15,110 nt of DNA, taken from assembly GCA_902787065.1 (NCBI GenBank), contig CADAFA010000011.1, forward strand, positions 1 through 15,110. The letters are read 5' to 3'. The notes under the pieces were generated by a model. That model saw nothing but the letters and a program-made list of their open reading frames with translations. It did no database searches and was not told the origin of the DNA. Positions 15,058-15,110 of this stretch are shown piece after piece. Every line of letters begins with the position of its first letter. The stretch's first letter is position 1. Source of the stretch: an uncultured Elusimicrobium sp. Lineage in GTDB: Bacteria > Elusimicrobiota > Elusimicrobia > Elusimicrobiales > Elusimicrobiaceae. The position numbers and the translations under genes were made by a program.

Positions 15058-15110
15058 ATGACAGTAACAAAAACAAGAAAGACTTTAACTAAGAAAGTGG
15101 CAACCAGAGT
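15058..15110 (+). CDS. Start of an unidentified gene, cut by the right edge
   Basis: An ATG at 15058 follows a strong GGAGGA (15049-15054) by three bases and lies 11 bases after pgi, so it is probably the next gene of the same transcript. Only 17 residues are visible (MTVTKTRKTLTKKVATR). They are rich in Lys, Arg and Thr, with no hydrophobic core, so this is not a signal peptide. The product cannot be named. Confidence 0.6.
   Translation, partial: MTVTKTRKTLTKKVATR

Overview
The window is about 15.1 kb of AT-rich DNA (by eye roughly 35-37% G+C) with every gene on the + strand. There are 14 complete genes, plus one cut by the left edge and one by the right. Stops are TAA, TAG and TGA, so the code is standard. 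The host looks Gram-negative: it carries a complete Bat (aerotolerance-type) membrane operon and a phosphoheptose isomerase of the lipopolysaccharide heptose pathway. The low G+C, a short queF, the Bat cluster and a Tal-Pgi-type glucose-6-phosphate isomerase would fit a host-associated Elusimicrobiota-like bacterium. That is only a weak lean, and Bacteroidota and other lineages with the same Bat layout remain possible.

Region 1 (1-3502) is a tightly packed mixed set: the end of a TPR protein, a P1B-type ATPase, a queuosine-pathway nitrile reductase (QueF) and a membrane-anchored protein with a PrcB-like C-terminal domain. These genes overlap by 1, 8 and 4 bases. The ATPase is intact and keeps its phosphorylation site. 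It has lost the dephosphorylation glutamate and the recognisable metal-ligand positions. QueF keeps its catalytic Cys and Asp but has Met where the family has His.

Region 2 (3503-12387) begins after the only gap longer than 20 bases (58 bases, with a possible weak promoter). An unrecognised anchored helical protein comes first. It is followed by MoxR ATPase, a DUF58 protein, a BatD/DUF4381-like membrane protein, BatA, BatB, BatC, BatD and BatE. By family knowledge, MoxR is an AAA+ chaperone working with von Willebrand A (vWA) proteins. BatA and BatB carry membrane-tethered vWA domains, BatC and BatE carry TPRs, and BatD is a large periplasmic protein. Together they form an envelope complex linked to stress tolerance in other bacteria. 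All three vWA-type proteins keep DxSxS metal sites. BatA has an extra N-terminal membrane segment.

Region 3 (12396-15046) follows with no break and encodes three aldose-ketose isomerases in a row: GmhA (sedoheptulose-7-phosphate), RpiB (ribose-5-phosphate) and Pgi (glucose-6-phosphate). They join the pentose-phosphate pathway, glycolysis and heptose precursor supply. A further gene starts at 15058 with a good ribosome binding site and runs off the right edge. No tRNA, rRNA, CRISPR, insertion sequence or clear terminator was seen. Nothing in the window is a clearly new system. The most unusual items are the remodelled P-type ATPase, the QueF substitution and the extra segment on BatA.
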